A stretch of 16,379 nucleotides of DNA from DASYSL01 sp036003365. GTDB taxonomy: Bacteria > Eisenbacteria > RBG-16-71-46 > DASYSL01. Location: positions 1-16,379 of the forward strand of contig DASYSL010000126.1 of NCBI GenBank assembly GCA_036003365.1, written 5' to 3'. Below the pieces are notes generated by a model, which was not told where the DNA came from, made no database searches, and worked only from the letters and a program-made list of their open reading frames with translations. This document shows, in pieces, positions 6,640 through 16,375 of this stretch. Within the stretch, counting starts at the first letter, position 1; the number at the start of each line of letters is the position of its first letter. A program made the position numbers and the translations under genes.

Positions 6640-6668
6640 TTGACCGGCGCGGAGACCGCGGCTAGGCT
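6640..6668 (+). promoter_or_regulatory. Candidate sigma70-type promoter of the cold-shock gene
   Basis: TTGACC (6640-6645, five of six consensus matches) and TAGGCT (6663-6668) are spaced by exactly 17 bases. TAGGCT is a common -10 form in GC-rich bacteria. The start of transcription would be near 6675, giving a leader of about 50 bases before ATG 6725. Confidence 0.55.
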
Positions 6669-6709
6669 CCCTGACGGTGGCTCGTGCCCGTACCATGAGG
6701 CCAGTAATT

Positions 6710-6717
6710 AAGGAGGG
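6710..6717 (+). promoter_or_regulatory. Strong Shine-Dalgarno site deciding the cold-shock start
   Basis: AAGGAGGG lies seven bases before ATG 6725. It is the best ribosome-binding site in the window and rules in favour of 6725 over the in-frame GTG at 6677. Confidence 0.85.
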
Positions 6718-6724
6718 AAGTCGA

Positions 6725-6928
6725 ATGGCCCTGGGCACGGTCAAATGGTTCAGTGATGGAAAGGGTTATGGATTCATCACCCGCGAGGACGACGGAAACG
6801 AGTATTTCGTCCATCACAGCCAGATCCTTGGGGAGGGGTACCGCACACTCCACCCCGGGGAAAAAGTCGAATTCGAGGAGCTGAAGGGAGATCGTGGTGC
6901 GGAAGCGACGCACGTGAACAAGCTGTAA
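6725..6928 (+). CDS. Cold-shock domain protein (CspA family)
   Basis: This 67-residue single-domain protein binds single-stranded RNA and DNA and acts as an RNA chaperone. It has the full five-strand cold-shock fold: LGTVKWFSDGKGYGFIT contains RNP1 (KGYGFIT) and EYFVHHSQI is RNP2. In RNP2 the usual VHFS is VHHS, replacing one aromatic base-stacking residue by histidine. The end, EFEELKGDRGAEATHVNKL, is typical. Codons are less GC-biased than in the neighbours (GGA, GGT and TAT appear often), as expected for a highly expressed gene. It has its own promoter and leader and is followed by a long hairpin, so it is likely monocistronic. The paralogue letter cannot be assigned. Confidence 0.95.
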   Translation: MALGTVKWFSDGKGYGFITREDDGNEYFVHHSQILGEGYRTLHPGEKVEFEELKGDRGAEATHVNKL

Positions 6929-6939
6929 TCACACGGGCA

Positions 6940-6984
6940 CGATGCCACCCGACCCGACGGACTCAACTTCGTCGGGTCGCATCG
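6940..6984 (+). terminator. Long hairpin after the cold-shock gene, possible terminator
   Basis: CGACCCGACG (6950-6959) and CGTCGGGTCG (6970-6979) form a perfect 10-bp stem around a 10-base loop. CGATGC (6940-6945) and GCATCG (6979-6984) can add an outer stem. It is the strongest stem-loop noticed in the window and separates the cold-shock gene from secA. The U-tract of a classical intrinsic terminator is absent (TAATAGG follows), so it may be a weak terminator or an mRNA 3'-end stabiliser. Confidence 0.5.
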
Positions 6985-7030
6985 TAATAGGTGGATTGGC
7001 TGTTGGATCGTGGCCTAGGGCGGCACATCG

Positions 7031-7060
7031 GCAGCAGCAGCCAGCAGCAGGCAGCAGCAG
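7031..7060 (+). repeat. CAG-rich decamer repeat in the secA leader
   Basis: Three consecutive decamers, GCAGCAGCAG, CCAGCAGCAG and GCAGCAGCAG, lie at 7031-7060, upstream of the secA start. In the secA frame they would read SSSQQQAAA, but this region is judged untranslated. Confidence 0.85.
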
Positions 7061-7091
7061 GTGATCGACCGGCGCTCTCCCGCGACCGCCG

Positions 7092-7125
7092 GAAACGAGC
7101 AAAGCAACGAAACGAGCTCAGCAAC
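7092..7125 (+). repeat. 17-bp tandem duplication leading into the secA ribosome-binding site
   Basis: GAAACGAGCAAAGCAAC (7092-7108) is followed by GAAACGAGCTCAGCAAC (7109-7125), differing at two positions. A third partial copy, GAAAGGAAAG (7126-7135), is the likely Shine-Dalgarno region of secA, 11 bases before ATG 7147. The region is purine-rich and apparently unstructured. Confidence 0.85.
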
Positions 7126-7146
7126 GAAAGGAAAGACAAGCCCCAC

Positions 7147-10125
<2,979 letters not shown>

Positions 10126-10136
10126 GGCGCAAGAGT

Positions 10137-10172
10137 GGTTCGAAACGCAAGGATGGTTCGAAACGCAAGGAT
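10137..10172 (+). repeat. 18-bp perfect tandem duplication between secA and smg
   Basis: GGTTCGAAACGCAAGGAT occurs twice without a gap at 10137-10154 and 10155-10172. It lies 12 bases after the secA stop. In the smg frame it would encode GSKRKD twice, which matters only if smg starts at the TTG overlapping the secA stop. Confidence 0.92.
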
Positions 10173-10202
10173 GTCGGCAAAGCTCGCGAGAGCGGAGGCA
10201 GC

Positions 10203-10658
10203 GTGAACAAGACGATCCGGGAAGTGGCTGTTCTCTTGGTGGAGCGCTTGCGCGCGCACTGGGCCGGCGACACCGCCGCCCTCGACGACCTCAGGGTCGA
10301 GTTGCTCGAGGAAGGCGTGAGCGAGGAGACGGTCGCCGGCGCCATGGCCTGGCTCAGGGCCGGAGCGGCGGGCGAGACCGAGGAGCTCGTGCCTTCCCAG
10401 AACGCCGGGGATCCCACGGCGCGCGTACTGTCGGGTGAAGAGCAGCAGCTCGTGTCTCCGGACGCGTTCGGCTATCTGCTCTCGCTCGCGGCCGAGGGCC
10501 GTCTCGACGCCGAGCAGATCGAGCGCATCATGCGCCGCGTCGGACAGAGCGAAGGACCGGTGAGCCTGCGCGACGTGCAGGACATGGTGTGGCGCGAGGC
10601 TACGGGCGAGCCGGAAAGCGAGACCGATCTTGGCAACGAGCAAACGACGGTCCACTAA
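10203..10658 (+). CDS. smg: Smg / DUF494 family protein
   Basis: This 151-residue, mostly helical acidic protein matches the DUF494 (Smg) family of unknown biochemical function. The N-terminal half is NKTIREVAVLLVERLRAHW then LRVELLEEGVSEETVAGAMAWL. The C-terminal half is RVLSGEEQQLVSPDAFGYL then LSLAAEGRLDAEQIERIMRRV and a final VSLRDVQDMVWREA. E. coli Smg is 157 residues with the same layout and also lies next to topA, after dprA. GTG 10203 is chosen because GGAGG (10194-10198) lies four bases upstream. An alternative TTG at 10122 overlaps the secA stop as TTGA and would add 27 basic residues, including the duplicated GSKRKD. topA starts inside its last 29 bases. The family is recognised from motif pattern and neighbourhood; its role remains unknown. 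Confidence 0.8.
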   Translation: MNKTIREVAVLLVERLRAHWAGDTAALDDLRVELLEEGVSEETVAGAMAWLRAGAAGETEELVPSQNAGDPTARVLSGEEQQLVSPDAFGYLLSLAAEGRLDAEQIERIMRRVGQSEGPVSLRDVQDMVWREATGEPESETDLGNEQTTVH

Positions 10659-13212
10659 GGCCGACGCGGCCAAAGCGGCTGAAGCGGCCCAGGCCGCCGA
10701 AGCCGCCGACGCGCAGGCCACTCCGGCCGAAGGCGTGGAAGGCGCCGAAAGCGCCGAAAGCGCCGAAGGCGCCGAAGTCGTCGTCGCCGCCGCCGACTCG
10801 CCTGAGGCTGAGGCCGCCGAGACGAAGTCCAAGCCCAAGCGCGCTGCGCGCGGCGGTAGCCGCAGCGCACGCGGTTCCGGTTCCGGCTCCGGCTCGCGGC
10901 GCGGTGCCGGCCGCGAGCGCCCCGCGTACGTGGACGCCGAGAGCAAGGCCAAGGCTCTCGGCGCCGCCGGCAAGAATCTCATGGTGGTCGAGTCGCCGGC
11001 CAAGGCGCGCACGCTGGGCAAGCTCCTGCCCAAGAACTTCGTCGTGCTCGCCTCCGTCGGTCACGTGAAGGATCTGCCCAAGAACGACCTCGGCGTCGAC
11101 GTCGACAAGGATTTCGAGCCGCGCTACGTGTCGATTCGTGGCAAGGCCGACGTCATCAAGAACATCAAAACCGCGGCCGCCAAGGCCAAAGCCGTGTTCC
11201 TGGCACCGGACCCGGATCGCGAGGGCGAAGCCATCGCCTGGCACCTGGCCGAGACCATCCGCGAGATCAAGGCCAAGAAAGCGGACGGCGCGGCACCCAT
11301 CCATCGCCTGACCTTCAACGAGATCACGCAGCGTGCCGTGCGCGCCGCGCTCGAGCAGCCGCGCGACCTCGACATGAATCTGGTGAACGCGCAGCAGGCG
11401 CGCCGCGTGCTCGACCGCCTGGTGGGCTATCAGGTGAGCCCCTTCCTGTGGCGCACGGTGCGCTACGGCCTGTCCGCCGGACGCGTGCAATCGGTGGCGC
11501 TGCGCCTCATCTGCGAGCGCGAGAAGGAAATCCGCGCCTTCCAGGCGGAGGAGTACTGGACGGTCGAGGTCGAGCTGGCCACGGCCAAGGGCGAGCGCTT
11601 CAAGGCCATGCTCTATCGCGTCGACGAGCGCCGCGTGGGCACCTCCGAGAAGGACGAGCGCATCCTCGGGCCTGAGGCCGAGACGCTGGCCGCCGAGCTG
11701 CGCCGCGCTCAAGCCACGGTTGCCGAGGTGAAGGAGAGCGAGCGCCGCCGCAATCCCGCGCCGCCCTTCATCACCAGCACGCTGCAGCAGGAGGCCATCA
11801 AGCGTTTCCGCTTCTCGAGCCAGCGCACCATGGCGGTGGCCCAGCAGCTCTACGAAGGACTCGACATCGGGCGCGAGGGTGTCGTCGGTCTCATCACCTA
11901 CATGCGCACCGACTCGACGCGCCTGGCCGGCGAGGCCGTGGCCGAGATCCGCGACCTCATCAAGAACCGCTACGGCGACGATTTCGTGCCCGAGAGCCCG
12001 CCCCAGTACGCCAAGCGCGAGAGCGCGCAGGACGCGCACGAAGCCGTACGGCCCACGCTGGTCGCGCATCTGCCGGAAGAGATGAAGAAGTGGCTCTCGA
12101 GCGAGCAGCAGAAGCTCTACGGGTTGATCTGGGCGCGCACCATGGCGTCGCAGATGGCTCCGGCGCGCGATCTCGTGACCTCGGTCGACATCGGCGCGGG
12201 GCGTCTCATCCTGCGCGCCTCGGGCACGGTTCCCGTGTTCGCCGGCTTCCGCAAGGTGTGGGGCGAGGACGACGAGGAGAAGGCGTCGCGCCTGCCGCGA
12301 CTCGCCAAGGGCGAGGAGCTGGCCATCGTGGACGTCGCGCCTTCGCGGCACGAGACGCAGCCGCCGCCGCGCTACACCGAAGGCACGCTGGTCAAAGCGC
12401 TGGAGGAGATGGGCATCGGGCGTCCGAGCACCTACGCCACGATCATCGGCACCATCACGACGCGCGATTACGTCACCAAGGATCGCGGGAAGCTCACGCC
12501 GACCGATCTCGGCATGACGGTGTCCGACCTGCTGGTCGAGCGCTTCAACGACATCTTCGAGGTGCCGTTCACGGCACAGATGGAGCGCGGGCTCGACCGC
12601 GTCGAGAGCGGGGAAGAGGAGTGGCACGAGCTGGTGCGCCGCTTCTACGGACCGTTCTCCAAGGACCTCGAGAAGGCCGAGGCCGATCGCGAGTCGTTGA
12701 AGAAGAACCTCGCCGTCGAGACGGAGATTCCGTGCGAGCGCTGCGGGCGCAAGCTGGTGCGGAAGTTCGGGCGGCATGGGCCGTTCCTGGCGTGCCCGGG
12801 CTATCCGGAGTGCAAGTTCACGCGCCCCGTGGAAGATCAGGAAGCGCCGCAGCAGCTCGAGGAGAAGTGCCCGCAATGCGAAGCGCCGCTCGTCGTGCGC
12901 AGCGGGCGCTTCGGCCGCTTCATCGCCTGCTCGCGATATCCAGAGTGCAAGTACACGCGCCCGATCGGACTGGGGATTCCATGCCCCGAGCCCAACTGCG
13001 GCGGCGAGCTGGTCGAGCGGCGCAGCCGGCGCGGCAAGTCGTTCTATGGATGCAACCGGTACCCGGATTGCAAGTTCGCGACCTGGGACCGCCCGGTGGC
13101 GCGGCGCTGCGAGCAATGCGGGGCTGCGTTCCTGGTGCAGAAGACGAGCAAGAAGAAGGGCGATTACCTGCGCTGCCTGAGCTGCCATCACGAGTCGGTC
13201 GAGGCGGCGTGA
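10630..13212 (+). CDS. topA: DNA topoisomerase I (type IA)
   Basis: TopA relaxes negative supercoils by nicking one strand through a 5'-phosphotyrosine. The protein has 860 residues. Residues 1-115 are a low-complexity Ala/Glu- then Arg/Ser/Gly-rich extension. The Toprim domain starts with KNLMVVESPAKARTLGK (Glu121) and has the metal-binding DPDREGE (194-200). The strand-passage core has NAQQARRVLDRLVGYQVSP and SAGRVQSVALRLI, with catalytic Tyr424 in GLITYMRTDSTR. The C-terminus carries four zinc ribbons with paired cysteines from Cys702 to Cys852, including CPGYPECKFTRP and CSRYPECKYTRP. The TTG start at 10630 overlaps smg by 29 bases, with AGCGAG upstream. No later usual start in frame precedes the catalytic core with a comparable site. 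The xerC start overlaps its stop. Confidence 0.96.
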   Translation: MATSKRRSTKADAAKAAEAAQAAEAADAQATPAEGVEGAESAESAEGAEVVVAAADSPEAEAAETKSKPKRAARGGSRSARGSGSGSGSRRGAGRERPAYVDAESKAKALGAAGKNLMVVESPAKARTLGKLLPKNFVVLASVGHVKDLPKNDLGVDVDKDFEPRYVSIRGKADVIKNIKTAAAKAKAVFLAPDPDREGEAIAWHLAETIREIKAKKADGAAPIHRLTFNEITQRAVRAALEQPRDLDMNLVNAQQARRVLDRLVGYQVSPFLWRTVRYGLSAGRVQSVALRLICEREKEIRAFQAEEYWTVEVELATAKGERFKAMLYRVDERRVGTSEKDERILGPEAETLAAELRRAQATVAEVKESERRRNPAPPFITSTLQQEAIKRFRFSSQRTMAVAQQLYEGLDIGREGVVGLITYMRTDSTRLAGEAVAEIRDLIKNRYGDDFVPESPPQYAKRESAQDAHEAVRPTLVAHLPEEMKKWLSSEQQKLYGLIWARTMASQMAPARDLVTSVDIGAGRLILRASGTVPVFAGFRKVWGEDDEEKASRLPRLAKGEELAIVDVAPSRHETQPPPRYTEGTLVKALEEMGIGRPSTYATIIGTITTRDYVTKDRGKLTPTDLGMTVSDLLVERFNDIFEVPFTAQMERGLDRVESGEEEWHELVRRFYGPFSKDLEKAEADRESLKKNLAVETEIPCERCGRKLVRKFGRHGPFLACPGYPECKFTRPVEDQEAPQQLEEKCPQCEAPLVVRSGRFGRFIACSRYPECKYTRPIGLGIPCPEPNCGGELVERRSRRGKSFYGCNRYPDCKFATWDRPVARRCEQCGAAFLVQKTSKKKGDYLRCLSCHHESVEAA
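10736..10780 (+). repeat. Degenerate 9-bp repeats in the topA extension
   Basis: The segment repeats the theme GGCGCCGAA / AGCGCCGAA several times, encoding VEGAESAESAEGAE in TopA's N-terminal extension. It is in frame and low in complexity, which suggests an expandable disordered tail. Confidence 0.8.
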
Positions 13213-14201
13213 AGGAGAAGGGGCGCACGGACGCGCCGGGCGTCAGCGGTAGCGGCAGCAGCAGCGCCCGCCTTCGCGTGAAGGACGATCCGCGCGCGGC
13301 GTTTCTCGGCTACCTCGCGGGCGAGCGGCACATGAGCCCGCGCACCATCGAGGCCTACGAGCTCGAGATCGACCGCCTGCTGCGCTGGATCGCGCCCCGC
13401 GGCAGTGTGAGCGCGGCAAACTTCACGCGCGAGTCGCTGGAGCGTGCGCAAGGCCATCTCGGGCGCTTGCGCCTGGCGCCCGCGTCGCAGGCGCGTGCCA
13501 CGTCGGCGTGGCGCACGTTCACGCGCTTCCTGTCGCGGAGCGCCTATCTGGCCGAGGACCCGGGGCGCGCTCTCTTGCCGCCACGGCTGCCGGTGCGCCT
13601 GCCGCGCACGCTGCCGGAGGAGCCGCTCGGCAGCGCCCTCGATCTCCTGCCGCGCGGCTCGGCCGCGGAGCGGCGCGACCGGGCGATTCTCGAGATCCTG
13701 TACTCGTGCGGACTGCGCGTCAGCGAGGCGGTCTCGCTCGACCGCGGCCGGCTCGATCTCGAGAACCGCACGGTGCGGGTGCACGGCAAGGGCAACAAGG
13801 AGCGCATCGTGCCCGTGGGCAAGCGCGCCGCGGAAGCGATCCGCGACATGCTGGGCGACCGCAAGGCGGGCGCGGGCGGCGGCAAAGGCGACAAAGGCAA
13901 CAGCGGCAACAGCGGCAACGCCGAGCCCGTGTTCCAGAACGCACGCGGCGGACGACTCACGACGCGCAGCGTGCAGCGTATGGTGGCGACTCGGCTGGCG
14001 GGCGTTGCCAAAGGAGTGGGGGTGACGCCGCACGCGCTGCGCCATTCCTTCGCCACGCATCTCCTGGATCGCGGCGCCGAGATGCGCGCCATCCAGGAGC
14101 TGCTCGGCCATGCTTCGCTGAGCAGCACGCAGATCTACACGCGGGTGACGCCTTCGCGGCTCTTGCGGGCCTACGCGCAGGCGCATCCGCGGGCCGATTG
14201 A
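13209..14201 (+). CDS. xerC: Tyrosine recombinase XerC-like
   Basis: This is a site-specific recombinase of the Xer family, which resolves chromosome dimers at dif together with a partner. It has 330 residues. The N-terminal SAM-like DNA-binding domain (about 24-125) has FLGYLAGERHMSPRTIEAYELEI and RATSAWRTFTRFL. All catalytic residues are visible: Arg170 (CGLRVSEAV), Lys194 (GKGNKE), His275 and Arg278 (HALRHSFATHLL), His301 (LLGHASLSSTQ) and Tyr310 (IYTRV). A Gly/Lys/Asn/Ser loop at about 219-238 is longer than usual. GTG 13209 overlaps the topA stop as GTGA; a GTG at 13278 is a weaker alternative. Position between topA and hslV, as in many bacteria, supports a housekeeping XerC rather than a mobile integrase. 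Whether it is XerC or XerD cannot be settled from one copy. Confidence 0.9.
   Translation: MKEKGRTDAPGVSGSGSSSARLRVKDDPRAAFLGYLAGERHMSPRTIEAYELEIDRLLRWIAPRGSVSAANFTRESLERAQGHLGRLRLAPASQARATSAWRTFTRFLSRSAYLAEDPGRALLPPRLPVRLPRTLPEEPLGSALDLLPRGSAAERRDRAILEILYSCGLRVSEAVSLDRGRLDLENRTVRVHGKGNKERIVPVGKRAAEAIRDMLGDRKAGAGGGKGDKGNSGNSGNAEPVFQNARGGRLTTRSVQRMVATRLAGVAKGVGVTPHALRHSFATHLLDRGAEMRAIQELLGHASLSSTQIYTRVTPSRLLRAYAQAHPRAD
13896..13919 (+). repeat. 9-bp tandem repeat in the xerC loop
   Basis: GGCAACAGC occurs 2.7 times at 13896-13919, preceded by related GGCAAAGGCGACAAA. It encodes GNSGNSGN in a surface loop of the recombinase catalytic domain, between Lys194 and His275. It stays in frame. Confidence 0.88.
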
Positions 14202-14208
14202 GGAGAGG

Positions 14209-14754
14209 ATGAGCCGAAGCCAGACCTATCACGGCACCACGATTCTCGGCCTCGTGCGCGACGGTCGCGCCTGCCTGGGCGGCGACGGCCAGGTGACGGT
14301 GGGTGACACGGCGCTCAAGCACACGGCGAAGAAGATTCGCCGCCTGAGCGACGGCAACGTGCTCGTCGGCTTCGCCGGCGCGGTGGCCGACTCGCTGACC
14401 ATGGTCGAGCGCTTCGAGGCGCACTTGGGCAAGCACCCGGGCCGCATCGAGCGCGCCGCGGTCGATCTGGCGAAGGAGTGGCGCACCGACCGTCATCTGT
14501 CGCGCCTCGATGCCACCTTGTGCGTGGTCGACCGCACCAAGGCGCTGCTGGTGGCAGGAAGCGGCGAGGTGGTCGAGCCGGAGGACGGGCTGATCGCGGC
14601 CGGATCGGGAGGCGTGTACGCCCTCTCGGCGGCGCGTGCGCTCGTGCGTCACACGCAGCTGCCCATCCGCACGATCGTCGAGGAGAGCCTGCGCGTGGCG
14701 GCCGAGACTTGCATCTACAGCAACGACCGCTTCACCATCGAGACGCTGGACTGA
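14209..14754 (+). CDS. hslV: HslV peptidase (ClpQ), subunit of the HslVU protease
   Basis: HslV is the proteasome-like threonine peptidase that forms a double hexameric ring capped by HslU. The 181-residue protein has a nine-residue propeptide (MSRSQTYHG) followed by the nucleophile Thr10 in TTILGL, exposed after self-cleavage. Family motifs are GGDGQVTVGDT, KKIRRLSDGNVLVGFAGAVADS, ERFEAHL, AKEWRTDR, GSGEVVEPEDG, AAGSGGVYALSAARAL and ETCIYSNDRFTIE. ATG 14209 starts seven bases after the xerC stop. The Shine-Dalgarno AGGAG (14201-14205) begins at the last base of that stop codon and is only three bases from the ATG, so translation is likely coupled to xerC. hslU follows 55 bases later. Confidence 0.96.
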   Translation: MSRSQTYHGTTILGLVRDGRACLGGDGQVTVGDTALKHTAKKIRRLSDGNVLVGFAGAVADSLTMVERFEAHLGKHPGRIERAAVDLAKEWRTDRHLSRLDATLCVVDRTKALLVAGSGEVVEPEDGLIAAGSGGVYALSAARALVRHTQLPIRTIVEESLRVAAETCIYSNDRFTIETLD

Positions 14755-14809
14755 GCACGAAACGATTGAACTGACGTGGCCCCGAGGGCCGCGACCCGGA
14801 AGTGAAGCC

Positions 14810-16375
14810 ATGAGAACCCCGAAGCGAAAGCCTGTCCCTCTGGCGCAGCGCAAGCGGCGCGCGCCGCGCGAACTGCTGGGCCGCCTGCGCGCTTCCGACA
14901 AGGACGGCGCCAAGGCGGGCGGCGGCTCGGCTCACGGCGGCTCGGCCGGCGGCTCGGCCGCCGCTGCTGCCGCGGTCGAAGGTCCCGCCGGCGACGGCGC
15001 CACCAAGGAAGCCGAAGAAGTCGAAGAGCTCACGCCACGGCAAATCGTGGAGGAGCTCGACAAATACGTCATCGGGCAGAAGGACGCCAAGCGCGCGGTG
15101 GCCATCTCGCTCCGCAACCGCTGGCGGCGCTGGCGCATCGAGGAAGATATCCGCGACGAGATCCTGCCCAACAACATCCTGCTCATCGGACCCACCGGCG
15201 TGGGCAAGACGGAGATCGCCCGCCGTCTGGCGCGGCTGGCGCAGGCGCCGTTCGTTAAGGTCGAGGCGTCGAAGTTCACCGAAGTGGGCTACGTCGGGCG
15301 CGACGTCGAGTCGATGATCCGGGACCTGCTCGAGCTGGCCGTCAACATGGTGCGCAGCGAGCGCACGGCCGAGGTGGAGGAAGAAGCATGGGAGGCGGTC
15401 GACGACCGCATCCTCGACCTGCTCTTGCCGCCGCCCAAGCGCGACGACAGCGAGCGTCCGGCCGCCGAGGCGAACGCCGAGGCGCGCTACAAAGAGACGC
15501 GGGAGAAGCTCAAGAAGCAGCTGGCCGACGGCAAGCTCGAGCGCCGCCTGGTCGAGATCGACGTGGCCTCGGCGCGCTCGGCACCGCTCGAGATCTTCTC
15601 CAATCAGCCGTGGGACGAGACCGAGTCGAATCTCCAGGAGTTCCTCTCCGGCTTCATGCCGCAGCGCCGCAAGCGCCGCAAGGTGGCGGTGAGTGAGGCG
15701 CGCGAGCTCTTGTTCCAGGAAGAGGTCAACAAGCTCCTCGACATGGACAAGGTGATCTCCGAAGCGCTCGACCGCGCCGAGAACACGGGCATCGTGTTCA
15801 TCGACGAGATCGACAAGATCGTGGCGCCGTCCTCAGGCGGCGGCGCGGGGCCGGACATCTCGCGCGAGGGTGTGCAGCGCGACCTCCTGCCCGTGGTCGA
15901 AGGCTCCAACGTGCCCACCAAGTACGGCATGGTGAAGACCGACCACATTCTGTTCCTGGCCTCGGGCGCGTTTCACCACTCGAAGCCGTCGGACCTGATT
16001 CCGGAGCTGCAGGGACGCTTTCCGATCCGCGTCGAGATGCAGTCGCTCTCGCAGAAGGATTTCGTGCGCATCCTCACCGAGCCCGAGAACGCGCTGGTCA
16101 AGCAGTACCAGGCGCTGCTTGCCTCGGACGGCGTCAAGCTGACGTTCGACGACGAGGCCATCGAGGAGATCTCGCGCATCGCCACGCGCGTCAACGAGGA
16201 AATGGAGAACATCGGCGCCCGCCGCCTGCACACCGTGATCTCCACGCTGCTCGAGGACGTGCTCTTCGACGTGCCGGAGAGCGGCAAGAAGAAGATCCGC
16301 ATGACGCGGCAGTACGTGCAGGAGAAGCTCGAGCCGGTGCTCAAGAGCCCGGATCTCACCCGCTACATCCTGTGA
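14810..16375 (+). CDS. hslU: HslU (ClpY) AAA+ unfoldase, ATPase subunit of HslVU
   Basis: HslU recognises, unfolds and threads substrates into HslV. The protein has 521 residues, longer than the usual 440-470, because of an extension of about 73 residues before the core start LTPRQIVEELDKYVIGQ. The extension is basic (PKRKPVPLAQRKRR), then Gly/Ser/Ala-rich, then acidic. Walker A is GPTGVGKT at 127-134, the pore loop GYVG at 160-163, and Walker B with DEID at 332-335. The family-specific I-domain lies between them, ending in FMPQRRKRRKVAVSEAREL. The sensor 2 region has GARRLHTVISTLLEDVLFD. The C-terminus DLTRYIL is the tail that docks into HslV. ATG 14810 has CGGAAG seven bases upstream. It is complete and ends four bases before the window edge. 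Confidence 0.96.
   Translation: MRTPKRKPVPLAQRKRRAPRELLGRLRASDKDGAKAGGGSAHGGSAGGSAAAAAAVEGPAGDGATKEAEEVEELTPRQIVEELDKYVIGQKDAKRAVAISLRNRWRRWRIEEDIRDEILPNNILLIGPTGVGKTEIARRLARLAQAPFVKVEASKFTEVGYVGRDVESMIRDLLELAVNMVRSERTAEVEEEAWEAVDDRILDLLLPPPKRDDSERPAAEANAEARYKETREKLKKQLADGKLERRLVEIDVASARSAPLEIFSNQPWDETESNLQEFLSGFMPQRRKRRKVAVSEARELLFQEEVNKLLDMDKVISEALDRAENTGIVFIDEIDKIVAPSSGGGAGPDISREGVQRDLLPVVEGSNVPTKYGMVKTDHILFLASGAFHHSKPSDLIPELQGRFPIRVEMQSLSQKDFVRILTEPENALVKQYQALLASDGVKLTFDDEAIEEISRIATRVNEEMENIGARRLHTVISTLLEDVLFDVPESGKKKIRMTRQYVQEKLEPVLKSPDLTRYIL
14921..14957 (+). repeat. GGCGGCTCGG repeat in the hslU extension
   Basis: GGCGGCTCGG occurs at 14921, 14936 and 14948, spaced by 15 and 12 bases, encoding GGS units in HslU's N-terminal linker. 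It stays in frame and resembles a flexible tether. Confidence 0.8.

Larger units (their letters stand above)
6498..6724 (+). other. Intergenic region upstream of the cold-shock gene
   Basis: No gene is seen here. The 5' part holds a 10-bp GACCCGGGTC palindrome (6511-6520) without a T-run, so it is not a convincing terminator for the TPR gene. An AT-rich patch around 6572-6588 (TATAAATAACAAG) stands out from the GC-rich background. The 3' part holds the cold-shock promoter and an approximately 50-base 5' leader. Such leaders of cold-shock genes often act in temperature response, but no specific fold was resolved. Confidence 0.6.

Noticed and set aside
6991..7146. Upstream in-frame extension of secA from GTG 6991
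   Set aside because: It lacks a ribosome-binding site, begins just after a hairpin, is made largely of CAG and 17-bp repeats, and is not like any SecA N-terminus. ATG 7147 fits the family.
10600..13191. Long open frame (about 863 codons) antisense to topA
   Set aside because: Same codon-bias shadow; no recognisable domain, and the sense strand encodes a full topoisomerase.
13209..14201. xerC as a phage or integron integrase
   Set aside because: It lies in the usual housekeeping position between topA and hslV, with coupled starts and no att site, tRNA or mobile genes nearby.
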